A stretch of DNA of 5,827 nt, from NCBI GenBank assembly GCA_900556255.1, contig USNZ01000090.1, positions 1-5,827 of the forward strand. The letters are read 5' to 3'. The stretch is from an uncultured Oscillospiraceae bacterium (GTDB lineage Bacteria; Bacillota; Clostridia; Oscillospirales; Ruminococcaceae). Below, in pieces: positions 1-5,714 of the stretch (position 1 is the stretch's first letter; each line of letters begins with the position of its first letter). Both the position numbers and the translations under genes were made by a program. The notes below the pieces were generated by a model, which saw only the letters and a list, made by a program, of their open reading frames with translations, searched no databases and had not been told where the DNA came from.

Positions 1-26
1 CGGTTCGCAAAGGCGCGGGCTTTTTT
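1..26 (-). terminator. Possible half of a terminator downstream of rlmH, cut by the window edge
   Basis: Just after the rlmH stop codon the minus strand reads a run of six A followed by GCCCGCGCC (minus bases 26 to 12). This is what the 5' arm of an A-tailed, GC-rich intrinsic terminator looks like. The matching 3' arm and T-run would lie beyond base 1, so the hairpin cannot be confirmed. The same bases read on the plus strand (GC-rich arm followed by TTTTTT) could equally be the 3' half of a terminator for a convergent gene, or of a bidirectional one. Confidence 0.3.
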
Positions 27-30
27 GCAG

Positions 31-516
31 TTATTTGTGGTATTTCATTCCTGCATTGATGGTGCAGGCGCGGTAAAGTTGCTCTGTCAGCACAAGGCGT
101 GCCAACTGATGGGGCAGCGTGATGCGCCCCATGCTGATGCGCGCCTTGGCAACCTGCTTGACGCGGTCGTCCAGCCCGTGGGAGGAGCCGATGACAAAGG
201 CGATATCCCCTACCCCGCTGCCCGCGCGCTGCGCCAGCATTTCGGCCAGTTCCTCGCTGGAAATCTGCTTGCCCTCCACGCACAATGCCACCAGATACGC
301 CCCCTTGCGCACCGAGGCAAGAATGGCGTCCGCCTCTTTTTGCAGGGCTTTGGCGATCTGCTTGTCGCCGGCGTTCTTATCGGCAATGGCATACTCCGGC
401 AATTCGATGATACGGAAATTGCAGAACCCGCCCAGCCGCTTGCGATATTCCTCGACCCCGGCGGCGAAGTAAGCAGCGTTCATCTTGCCGATGCAGATCA
501 GATCAATGTTCTGCAT
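31..516 (-). CDS. rlmH: 23S rRNA (pseudouridine-1915-N3)-methyltransferase RlmH
   Basis: SPOUT-family methyltransferase of 161 residues that, by family knowledge, uses S-adenosylmethionine to methylate N3 of pseudouridine 1915 in helix 69 of 23S rRNA, acting on the assembled 70S ribosome in the cytoplasm. Family marks are clear: the glycine-rich FVIGSSHGL stretch of the SAM-binding knot (residues 107-115), the LPHQLARLVLTEQLYRA segment (135-150), and the invariant C-terminal YHK (159-161). Length is normal for the family (about 155-160). I chose the ATG at 516 because AAGGAGG lies six bases upstream; a GTG two codons earlier abuts that site and is too close to be used. The start lies 11 bases after the walJ stop codon, and its ribosome binding site overlaps that stop, which suggests translational coupling. 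The walJ-rlmH order is also found in the wal locus of Bacillus and Staphylococcus relatives, where htrA often lies between them. The assignment is secure. Confidence 0.97.
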   Translation of the reverse strand: MQNIDLICIGKMNAAYFAAGVEEYRKRLGGFCNFRIIELPEYAIADKNAGDKQIAKALQKEADAILASVRKGAYLVALCVEGKQISSEELAEMLAQRAGSGVGDIAFVIGSSHGLDDRVKQVAKARISMGRITLPHQLARLVLTEQLYRACTINAGMKYHK

Positions 517-522
517 ACACAC

Positions 523-529
523 CCTCCTT
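523..529 (-). promoter_or_regulatory. Ribosome binding site of rlmH, overlapping the walJ stop codon
   Basis: The minus strand reads AAGGAGG here, a near-perfect anti-16S match six bases before the ATG at 516. It shares bases with the walJ TAA (530-528). This decides the rlmH start and means ribosomes finishing walJ end on the rlmH initiation region. Confidence 0.85.
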
Positions 530-1316
530 AAAACTCGATGTACGGGCTGACCTCATTGCGCTCCTGCGCCTGGATCAGCACATCGCGGCCCGGCTGGATG
601 CCGGCTGCCAGCAGCACGTTGTAGACAGTGGTCAGTGCCAGTTCGGGGGAATTGTTGGTCTGGCTGAGATGGCACAGCGCAAACTTCTTGCAGCCGTCCT
701 GAATCAGGTCCAGAATCTCGGCAGCACAGGCCTTGTTGTCCAGATGTCCGCGGTCGCTGGCGATGCGCACCTTTAAGTAGTAGGGGTACGGTCCGCCGTG
801 TAGGCTGAAGGCGTCGTAGTTAGCCTCCAAGGCCACCAGATCGCAGCCCGAAAGGTTGTCAATGACCACCTCGGTCAGCACGCCCAAGTCGGTAGCCAGT
901 GCCATAACGCGGCCGTCGGGTGTGCGGATACGGTAACCGCAGCAGGGCACGTCGTGGCTGGTGGGGAAACAGGTCACGGTAAAGCCGCCGATATTCACCG
1001 TCTGCCCGTCAATGGCCGTTGCCTCCACCGCGGGGGGCAGCGTCCCGCGCGATTCCAGCGTATCCAGCGTATCGGCGCAGCCGTATACCGGCAACGGGTG
1101 CTTTTTTAAGAAGGTGTCCAGCCCCGAAACATGGTCCGAGTGCTCGTGGGTCAGCAGGATACCTGCGCAGTCACTGACGGGAAGCTCCAGTGTTTTCAGT
1201 GCCGACAGCGTAGTCCGGCAGCTTTTTCCCATATCCACCAGCAGATACTGCTGCCCGGAGCGAACCAGGGCGCAGTTGCCGGAGGAGCCGGAGTACAGCG
1301 TAGTAAACAGTGCCAT
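528..1316 (-). CDS. walJ: Metallo-beta-lactamase-fold hydrolase, WalJ (YycJ) family
   Basis: A 262-residue cytoplasmic MBL-fold protein. The N-terminal SGSSGN (residues 9-14), the zinc-binding HEHSDH (57-62), SHD (120-122), TDLG (142-145, putative metal-bridging Asp143), GHLDN (190-194) and HLSQTNNSP (216-224) together match the YycJ/WalJ family rather than ribonuclease Z or glyoxalase II. In other Firmicutes walJ sits with the WalRK cell-wall regulatory genes, and WalJ has been linked to coordinating DNA replication with division; its substrate is not well defined, though a nuclease activity is commonly suspected. The open frame extends 80 codons further upstream, but that part runs through the murA 3' end and a terminator and does not resemble the family. 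The ATG at 1316 has AGAGGA seven bases upstream and begins the conserved domain. It lies between murA (74 nt away, with a terminator between) and rlmH (11 nt away). No walR or walK is visible. Confidence 0.92.
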   Translation of the reverse strand: MALFTTLYSGSSGNCALVRSGQQYLLVDMGKSCRTTLSALKTLELPVSDCAGILLTHEHSDHVSGLDTFLKKHPLPVYGCADTLDTLESRGTLPPAVEATAIDGQTVNIGGFTVTCFPTSHDVPCCGYRIRTPDGRVMALATDLGVLTEVVIDNLSGCDLVALEANYDAFSLHGGPYPYYLKVRIASDRGHLDNKACAAEILDLIQDGCKKFALCHLSQTNNSPELALTTVYNVLLAAGIQPGRDVLIQAQERNEVSPYIEF

Positions 1317-1346
1317 AGATGGGTCCTCTTTCTTTGACGGGCGCAC

Positions 1347-1377
1347 AAAAAACGGGCCGCCGCAAAGGGTCGGCCCG
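1347..1377 (-). terminator. Intrinsic terminator after murA, inside the murA-walJ-rlmH cluster
   Basis: On the minus strand CGGGCCG (1377-1371) pairs perfectly with CGGCCCG (1359-1353) around an 11-base loop, immediately followed by six T (1352-1347). It begins 13 bases after the murA stop codon. Only 30 bases separate the T-run from the walJ ATG, and I see no -10/-35 pair in them. Readthrough, or a promoter within the murA 3' end, must therefore serve walJ-rlmH. Confidence 0.85.
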
Positions 1378-1389
1378 GAAATATTACGG

Positions 1390-2673
1390 TTACATAGCGC
1401 GGTTGATGGCGTTGGGGGGTGTCTCGACGCGGCGAATATCCGCGCCCAGCAGCTGCAATTTTTCGACGATGTTTTCGTAACCGCGCTCAATGTGGATCGT
1501 CTCATCCACCTCGCTGATGCCGTCAGCTGACAGTGCTGCCATGACCATGGCGGCACCGGCGCGCAGATCGGTCGCGCGCAGCGGCGCGGGGCGCAGTTTC
1601 TTAACGCCCTCGATCACAGCCACCTGCCCATCCACCTGGATATTTGCGCCCATGCGCAGCAGCTCATCCACATAGCGGAAGCGGTTTTCCCAGATTCCCT
1701 CGGTCACGATGGAGGTTCCGTCCGCCATCGTCAGCAGTGTGGTCATCAGGGGCTGCATATCGGTGGGGAAACCGGGGTGCGGCATGGTCTTGATCTTCAG
1801 CGGGTGTAAATCCCCGGTGCGGCGGATGCGCAGTGCATCGTCATATTCTTCAATATCGCAGCCGGCTGCCCGCAGCTTGGCGGTAATCGGCTCCAGGTGC
1901 TTCGGGGTAACGTTGCGCAGCGTCACATCGCCCTTTGTGATGGCGGCGGCCACCATGTAGCTGCCCGCCTCGATCTGGTCAGGGATAATGGAATAGTTAC
2001 AGCCGTGCAGCTGCTTGACGCCATGAATTTTGATGACATCGGTACCCGCACCGTGGATATCGGCCCCCATCATGTTCAGGAAGTTGGCCAAATCGACGAT
2101 ATGCGGCTCACGCGCAACGTTTTCCAGCACGGTGGTGCCCTGTGCCGTGGCGGCGGCCAGCATAGCGTTCATGGTAGCGCCCACCGACACGGTGTCAAAA
2201 AACACATGGCTGCCCACCAAACGGTCGGCCTTGACGCGGATCTGGCCGTACTCCACCGAGTCCTCGGCTCCAAAAGCGGTAAAGGCCTTCAGGTGCTGGT
2301 CAATGGGGCGCGGGCCGAGATTGCAGCCGCCGGGCATGGCCACCTGGCCGGAACCGAACCGTCCCAGCAGTGCACCCAGGAAATAATAGCTGGCGCGCAT
2401 CTGGCGCGAAAGCTCGTTGGACACCTCGGTGCTGTTGATGTTGGTGGTGTCGATTTCGTAAATATTGCGGGTGACCATGCGGATGTCGGCCCCCAGCTCG
2501 CTCAATATCTGCAGCGATGCCATAACATCGCTGATGCAAGGCAGGTTTTCAATCAGGCATTTGCCCCCCGCCAAAATGGTGGCGGGCAAAATGGCGACCG
2601 CCGCATTTTTGGCGCCGCCGATAACGACCTCGCCCGACAGCGGTTTCCCGCCGTGAATGACATATTTTTCCAA
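1390..2673 (-). CDS. murA: UDP-N-acetylglucosamine 1-carboxyvinyltransferase MurA
   Basis: Catalyses the first committed step of peptidoglycan precursor synthesis in the cytoplasm: transfer of enolpyruvate from phosphoenolpyruvate to UDP-GlcNAc. The 427-residue product matches the usual MurA length (about 418-430), and key residues fall at the same numbers as in E. coli: Lys22-Asn23 in GAKNAA, Asp305 in FPTDMQP, and Arg397 in ERGYE. The active-site cysteine is present as Cys117 in PGGCNLGPRPIDQH, so the fosfomycin-sensitive Cys form is expected rather than the Asp variant (inference). The start is a TTG at 2673, supported by AAAGGAG seven bases upstream and by the normal N-terminus (EKYVIHGGKPLSGEV) beginning right after it. 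It has its own promoter (2787-2759) and a leader of about 78 nt, and is followed by a terminator. Many Firmicutes carry two copies (murA/murAA and murZ/murAB); which one this is cannot be settled from one window. Confidence 0.97.
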   Translation of the reverse strand: MEKYVIHGGKPLSGEVVIGGAKNAAVAILPATILAGGKCLIENLPCISDVMASLQILSELGADIRMVTRNIYEIDTTNINSTEVSNELSRQMRASYYFLGALLGRFGSGQVAMPGGCNLGPRPIDQHLKAFTAFGAEDSVEYGQIRVKADRLVGSHVFFDTVSVGATMNAMLAAATAQGTTVLENVAREPHIVDLANFLNMMGADIHGAGTDVIKIHGVKQLHGCNYSIIPDQIEAGSYMVAAAITKGDVTLRNVTPKHLEPITAKLRAAGCDIEEYDDALRIRRTGDLHPLKIKTMPHPGFPTDMQPLMTTLLTMADGTSIVTEGIWENRFRYVDELLRMGANIQVDGQVAVIEGVKKLRPAPLRATDLRAGAAMVMAALSADGISEVDETIHIERGYENIVEKLQLLGADIRRVETPPNAINRAM

Positions 2674-2674
2674 G

Positions 2675-2740
2675 ATAGCTCTCCTTTGTGCTGCCGGCTG
2701 CCCACAGCCCTGTGCTGCACGGCAAAATCGCTATATCTTA
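2675..2740 (-). promoter_or_regulatory. murA 5' leader with possible hairpins around the ribosome binding site
   Basis: Between the promoter and the TTG the minus strand holds a GGCTG-TGGG-CAGCC hairpin (2709-2696; 5-bp stem, 4-base loop), eight bases before the ribosome binding site. GCTATCT at 2679-2673, between that site and the start codon, could pair with AGATATAGC (2738-2730) as seven base pairs with a two-base bulge. Both are short and no known riboswitch pattern is recognised. The structures are read by eye and may not matter. Confidence 0.3.
2681..2687 (-). promoter_or_regulatory. Ribosome binding site fixing the TTG start of murA
   Basis: AAAGGAG on the minus strand, seven bases before the TTG at 2673. 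No in-frame ATG or GTG with a comparable site is nearby, so this supports a true TTG start. Confidence 0.85.
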
Positions 2741-2758
2741 CATGATTATACGCATTTT

Positions 2759-2787
2759 ATTATACACCAATTTTTTCGGCTTGAAAA
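2759..2787 (-). promoter_or_regulatory. Sigma-A-like promoter of murA
   Basis: On the minus strand TTTTCA (2787-2782, 4 of 6 to the -35 consensus) and a perfect TATAAT (2764-2759) are separated by 17 bases. The region is AT-rich, directly follows the terminator of the upstream gene, and predicts a transcript start near 2752, giving a leader of roughly 78 nt. A second perfect TATAAT sits 14 bases further down (2750-2745) but has no well-spaced -35 partner. Confidence 0.75.
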
Positions 2788-2799
2788 GTCCTGTCGGCA

Positions 2800-2828
2800 G
2801 AAAAGCCGCAAAGATTTTGCGGCTTTTC
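2800..2828 (-). terminator. Intrinsic terminator of the rluA-M23 peptidase unit
   Basis: Minus-strand GAAAAGCCGCAAA (2828-2816) and TTTGCGGCTTTTC (2812-2800) form a perfect 13-bp stem with a three-base loop. T-runs lie within the 3' arm. It lies 15 bases after the peptidase stop codon. Because both arms are A/T-flanked it might also work in the other direction, though no plus-strand gene is present. Confidence 0.88.
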
Positions 2829-2843
2829 CGAAAATAACATTTC

Positions 2844-4625
2844 TTACATGCCGGGGAAGAACTGGCGCGCGCTGATCAGTGTGCCGCCGCTGGATACCTC
2901 AAAGTGGCAGTGGTTGCCCGTAGAGTTACCCGTGGAGCCGACTTTGCCGATCTCCTGCCCTTGCGTTACAGCCTGCCCCTGTGTCACACCGATGCTGGAC
3001 ATGTGCGCATACAGCGTGCGGTAGCCGTTGCCATGGTCGATTTCGACATAGTTGCCGAAGGACCAGTGCCAGCCCGCCGCCACCACAGAGCCGGAGTCCG
3101 CCGCCAGAATGGGCGTACCGTAGGGCGCGCAGATATCCGCGCCGCGGTGTCCGCCGGGCAGACTGGCCCAACGGCTGACATAGCTGTAACCGGGCACCGG
3201 CCACATAAAGCTGCCGGAGCCGACCTGCGCCACCATGCCGGTTTTGAGCTTGGTGCCGGTGATGGTGATCTCATTGACGGGCTGGGTAATGACCGTGTAT
3301 TCCACCGCCTGACGATCCACAGGCTCACCGTCGATGTAAGTCGTTTCGTAGGTGATGTCAGCCGTACCCTCCACGCCGTCCTGCACAACGACCACCTTAC
3401 CGTAGGCATACTCGGACGAGGTGGAGTTTTCGGTCTCGTAGGCAACGGGAATGGTCTCGGTGTCATAGCGCACGACCTTGACCTTGAGCAGGTCGGCGTT
3501 GACGGCCCCCGTCACCAGCGTAGTGCCTTCCGGAATTTCCTGATCCAGCGTGTGCAGTTCCGGGTTGATCTGTGCCAGTGAGTCAAAGCTGACGCCGGTG
3601 GCATCCAGCACATCCTGCACGGTGTCGCCCTCGTGGGCGGTATACTGGGTAAGGCCTGCGCCCTGATTTAACGCCTTGATAACATCGGCATAGGAGCTGA
3701 CGGATTTCTGCAGGAACACGCCGTCCACCATGCGGATATCATGGACAAAAGCAGTTGTTACCGATGCATCAAACGCGTCCTCATACGGGGCCTTGATGTT
3801 TTCCAGATAGCTGCGCAGATGGTCACCCTCGGTGGTGACAAACTGCAGCTCATCGTCGATGTACACAGCCGTGGCGTTGACGATCTCGTCACTGGCGGTT
3901 TTCAGGATGGCGTTGGCGATTTCCCGTTCGGTCATCGTCTGCCTTGCCACGGCCAGCGTAAAGGTGGGGTTTACCTCCCAGTCGGTCTTGGCGTCGTCGG
4001 TGCCCTGCAAGAGGCGCTCGGCCGTAAGGATACGGCCCTGCACATCGTCACGGGCCTTTTCAAACACCTGTTCGCTGGCCACATAGCCGACGGATTCGCC
4101 GTTGACCTGTACTTCCAGCACAAATTGCAGGCTTAAACCGCGGCGCACCACCATGACCAGCGCGGCTGCCGCCAACGCCGGGAAAAAGTAGGTGGCCGCC
4201 GTCCAGACCGTGGGCAGATAGCGCCTGACACCGCGGAAGAAATATTTAATCCTGGCAATGCGGATCTCCCGCGGCTGCAGTTCGGTGTCGGACTGCTCCT
4301 CCAGCGTTTGGGGAAGTTCCCGAATATGCTTAAAGCCCGTGACCATGTGCATAAACGGGCTGAGCAGATCCTCCAGCAGGGTGATAAGGCCCAGCAGAAT
4401 GGGACGCAGGATCATGGCCAGCAGGTTGCGCACCGTGACGGCAAAGCCGCGCACCACCGTATAGACCTTGCGGCCCAGGCAGACCAGCACATATTCAAAC
4501 AGGAAACCGATGCGGTACAGGAAATCACCCACCGCATTATCGACCCAGAAGGCGACCATGCGCTGCTTTATGTCGGGCTTTTGTGTACGGCCTTCAGCCT
4601 GATGTTCTGTTTGCGTAGGGTTCAA
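2844..4625 (-). CDS. Membrane-anchored M23 peptidoglycan peptidase with LysM and G5 domains
   Basis: A 593-residue predicted cell-envelope endopeptidase. Order of parts: an N-terminal region with hydrophobic, possibly membrane-associated stretches (about 35-100); a clear membrane segment (about 141-160) followed by RR; an extracytoplasmic region with two similar VxVNGExVGYV-like units (171-195 and 253-277); a LysM peptidoglycan-binding motif (about 327-372, YTAHEGDTVQDVL onward); a G5 domain (about 378-460); and a C-terminal M23/LytM peptidase (about 473-590). The zinc and catalytic residues are all present: His493 and Asp497 in HRGAD, His541 in YAHM, and His572/His574 in HCHFE, so it should be active, cleaving peptide cross-links of peptidoglycan (family knowledge; bond not predictable). 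The start is a TTG at 4625 with AAAGGAG nine bases upstream. It follows rluA by 54 nt with no clear promoter between, so probable co-transcription, and ends at a strong terminator. No signal peptide cleavage site is seen. Confidence 0.92.
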   Translation of the reverse strand: MNPTQTEHQAEGRTQKPDIKQRMVAFWVDNAVGDFLYRIGFLFEYVLVCLGRKVYTVVRGFAVTVRNLLAMILRPILLGLITLLEDLLSPFMHMVTGFKHIRELPQTLEEQSDTELQPREIRIARIKYFFRGVRRYLPTVWTAATYFFPALAAAALVMVVRRGLSLQFVLEVQVNGESVGYVASEQVFEKARDDVQGRILTAERLLQGTDDAKTDWEVNPTFTLAVARQTMTEREIANAILKTASDEIVNATAVYIDDELQFVTTEGDHLRSYLENIKAPYEDAFDASVTTAFVHDIRMVDGVFLQKSVSSYADVIKALNQGAGLTQYTAHEGDTVQDVLDATGVSFDSLAQINPELHTLDQEIPEGTTLVTGAVNADLLKVKVVRYDTETIPVAYETENSTSSEYAYGKVVVVQDGVEGTADITYETTYIDGEPVDRQAVEYTVITQPVNEITITGTKLKTGMVAQVGSGSFMWPVPGYSYVSRWASLPGGHRGADICAPYGTPILAADSGSVVAAGWHWSFGNYVEIDHGNGYRTLYAHMSSIGVTQGQAVTQGQEIGKVGSTGNSTGNHCHFEVSSGGTLISARQFFPGM

Positions 4626-4634
4626 AACAAGTAG

Positions 4635-4641
4635 CTCCTTT
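4635..4641 (-). promoter_or_regulatory. Ribosome binding site fixing the TTG start of the M23 peptidase
   Basis: AAAGGAG on the minus strand, nine bases before the TTG at 4625. The next in-frame ATG is codon 23 (near 4559) and has no comparable site, so the TTG start is preferred. Confidence 0.75.
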
Positions 4642-4652
4642 ATCTGTTTCAG

Positions 4653-4667
4653 GGGGCGCTATGCCCC
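4653..4667 (-). other. Small GC hairpin between rluA and the M23 peptidase gene
   Basis: Minus-strand GGGGC (4667-4663) pairs with GCCCC (4657-4653) around a five-base loop. No T-run follows, so this is not a standard terminator. It may be a mild attenuator, an RNA-stability element, or chance in GC-rich DNA. Confidence 0.35.
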
Positions 4668-4679
4668 GCAAATGCTGCA

Positions 4680-5582
4680 TTATAGCGCATCCGGCTGCCA
4701 TTTGTCAAGCAGCCCTTCTTTTTCCAGCAGCGCTGCCATATCGGGCGGCAGTGCGCTTTGCACCCGCACGGGCGCATGGGTATAGGGATTTTGAAAGCGC
4801 ATAACGGCGCAGTGCAGCGCCTGACGGGCGATGTCCTGCATGGGGCCGCCGTACAGGCTGTCCCCTGCCAGCGGGTGGCCGATATAGGCCATGTGCACCC
4901 GAATCTGGTGGGTACGGCCGGTGTGCAGCCGGCAGGCCGCCAGTGTGCAGCGGTCGTTTCCCGCCAGCACGGTGTATTCGGTCAGGCTGTATTTGCCGTT
5001 CGGTGTGACGCATCGGCCGATGATAGAATCCCCCTGTCGGCCGATGGGGGCCTCGATATAGCCGTGGCTTTGCGGCAGCCGACCCGTCACGACCGCCAGA
5101 TAGGTCTTTTGCGCCGTGGCGGCCAGTGCGGGGGTTGCGAAGGCGTTTTGGGCGCACAACACAAGGCCGCTTGTGTTTTTGTCCAGTCGGTTCACAGGGC
5201 GAAACACACCGCTGCGCCCCTGCGTTTGCAGATAGTGCAGCCAGCCGTTGGCTAAGGTGCCGTCGGGGTAGTTGAGCGTGGGGTGCACGGCAATGCCCGC
5301 CGGCTTGTCCAGCACGGCGGCGAAATCATCTTCATAGGCGATGTGCAGCGGGATATCCTGCGGCACAACGTCGGTCTGCTGCTCAGGCGGCAGCGCAAAG
5401 CGGACAGTCTGGCCGGGGTGCACGATATAGTCTGTATGTACCGAGGCATCGCCGCAGAAAAAGCCCCCGCCGTCATATTTGACTGACTTGATCAGCCCGG
5501 CGGTCAGGCCCTGTGCGCGCAAAAAAAGGTTGAGCCGCTGCGGTGCCGCATCGGGCGGCAGCGTATATTCCAGCTGAGTCAT
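4680..5582 (-). CDS. RluA-family RNA pseudouridine synthase (RluA/RluC/RluD type)
   Basis: Converts particular uridines in structured RNA to pseudouridine. The 300-residue product has an N-terminal S4-like RNA-binding region (about 15-62) and then the RluA catalytic domain. The catalytic aspartate is Asp134 in the motif VNRLDKNTSGLVL (Asn-Arg-Leu-Asp in place of the common His-Arg-Leu-Asp, a variant I believe is seen in other Firmicutes homologues). LHTGRTHQIRVHM (219-231) and GHPLAGDSLYGG (235-246) are further family signatures. The exact target (23S rRNA, or another RNA) cannot be told from sequence, so no symbol is given. An open frame extends 42 codons upstream to 5708, but it runs through a terminator hairpin and the promoter. 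The ATG at 5582 has AGGGGAG five bases upstream and starts the family-like sequence. It is the first gene after its promoter and probably shares a transcript with the M23 peptidase gene. Confidence 0.94.
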   Translation of the reverse strand: MTQLEYTLPPDAAPQRLNLFLRAQGLTAGLIKSVKYDGGGFFCGDASVHTDYIVHPGQTVRFALPPEQQTDVVPQDIPLHIAYEDDFAAVLDKPAGIAVHPTLNYPDGTLANGWLHYLQTQGRSGVFRPVNRLDKNTSGLVLCAQNAFATPALAATAQKTYLAVVTGRLPQSHGYIEAPIGRQGDSIIGRCVTPNGKYSLTEYTVLAGNDRCTLAACRLHTGRTHQIRVHMAYIGHPLAGDSLYGGPMQDIARQALHCAVMRFQNPYTHAPVRVQSALPPDMAALLEKEGLLDKWQPDAL

Positions 5583-5614
5583 AGATGCTCCCCTTTTTAC
5601 GTCTAAGCCATTAC

Positions 5615-5643
5615 AGTATACCACAATTTGTGCTAAGATGCAA
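5615..5643 (-). promoter_or_regulatory. Sigma-A-like promoter of rluA
   Basis: Minus-strand TTGCAT (5643-5638) and TATACT (5620-5615, 5 of 6 to consensus) with 17-base spacing, in an AT-rich stretch between the rnpB terminator and the rluA ATG. The predicted start is near 5608, giving a leader of about 25 nt. Confidence 0.7.
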
Positions 5644-5654
5644 TTATTCCACGC

Positions 5655-5696
5655 AAAAACGGCACATTTGCCCAAAAATTTCAAGCAAATGTGCCG
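5655..5696 (-). terminator. Strong intrinsic terminator downstream of rnpB
   Basis: Minus-strand CGGCACATTTGC (5696-5685) and GCAAATGTGCCG (5671-5660) make a perfect 12-bp stem around a 13-base loop, followed by TTTTT (5659-5655). It sits about 20 bases beyond the predicted rnpB 3' end and separates that transcript from the rluA promoter. Confidence 0.92.
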
Positions 5697-5714
5697 CAAT
5701 TTTCCCACAAAAAA

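Noticed and set aside
25..531. Plus-strand open frame of 168 codons opposite rlmH
   Set aside because: It mirrors rlmH almost end to end and has no recognisable motifs.
1317..1556. 80-codon upstream extension of walJ
   Set aside because: It overlaps the murA 3' end and the terminator hairpin, and does not resemble the MBL family; the ATG at 1316 has its own ribosome binding site.
1897..2745. Plus-strand open frame of 282 codons opposite murA
   Set aside because: It lies fully antisense to a confidently identified murA, is rich in His, Gly and Ala as expected from the mirror of GC-rich coding DNA, has no family motifs, and covers the murA promoter-side leader.
2745..2750. Second perfect TATAAT upstream of murA as a separate promoter
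   Set aside because: No -35-like hexamer lies 16-18 bases upstream; the TATAAT at 2764-2759 with TTTTCA at 17 bases is better.
2904..3581. Plus-strand open frame of 225 codons opposite the M23 peptidase
   Set aside because: Antisense to the LysM-G5-M23 part of a clear gene; composition is that of a shadow frame and no ribosome binding site or domain is seen.
5583..5708. 42-codon upstream extension of the RluA-family gene
   Set aside because: It would be encoded by the terminator loop and the promoter; the ATG at 5582 has AGGGGAG at good spacing.
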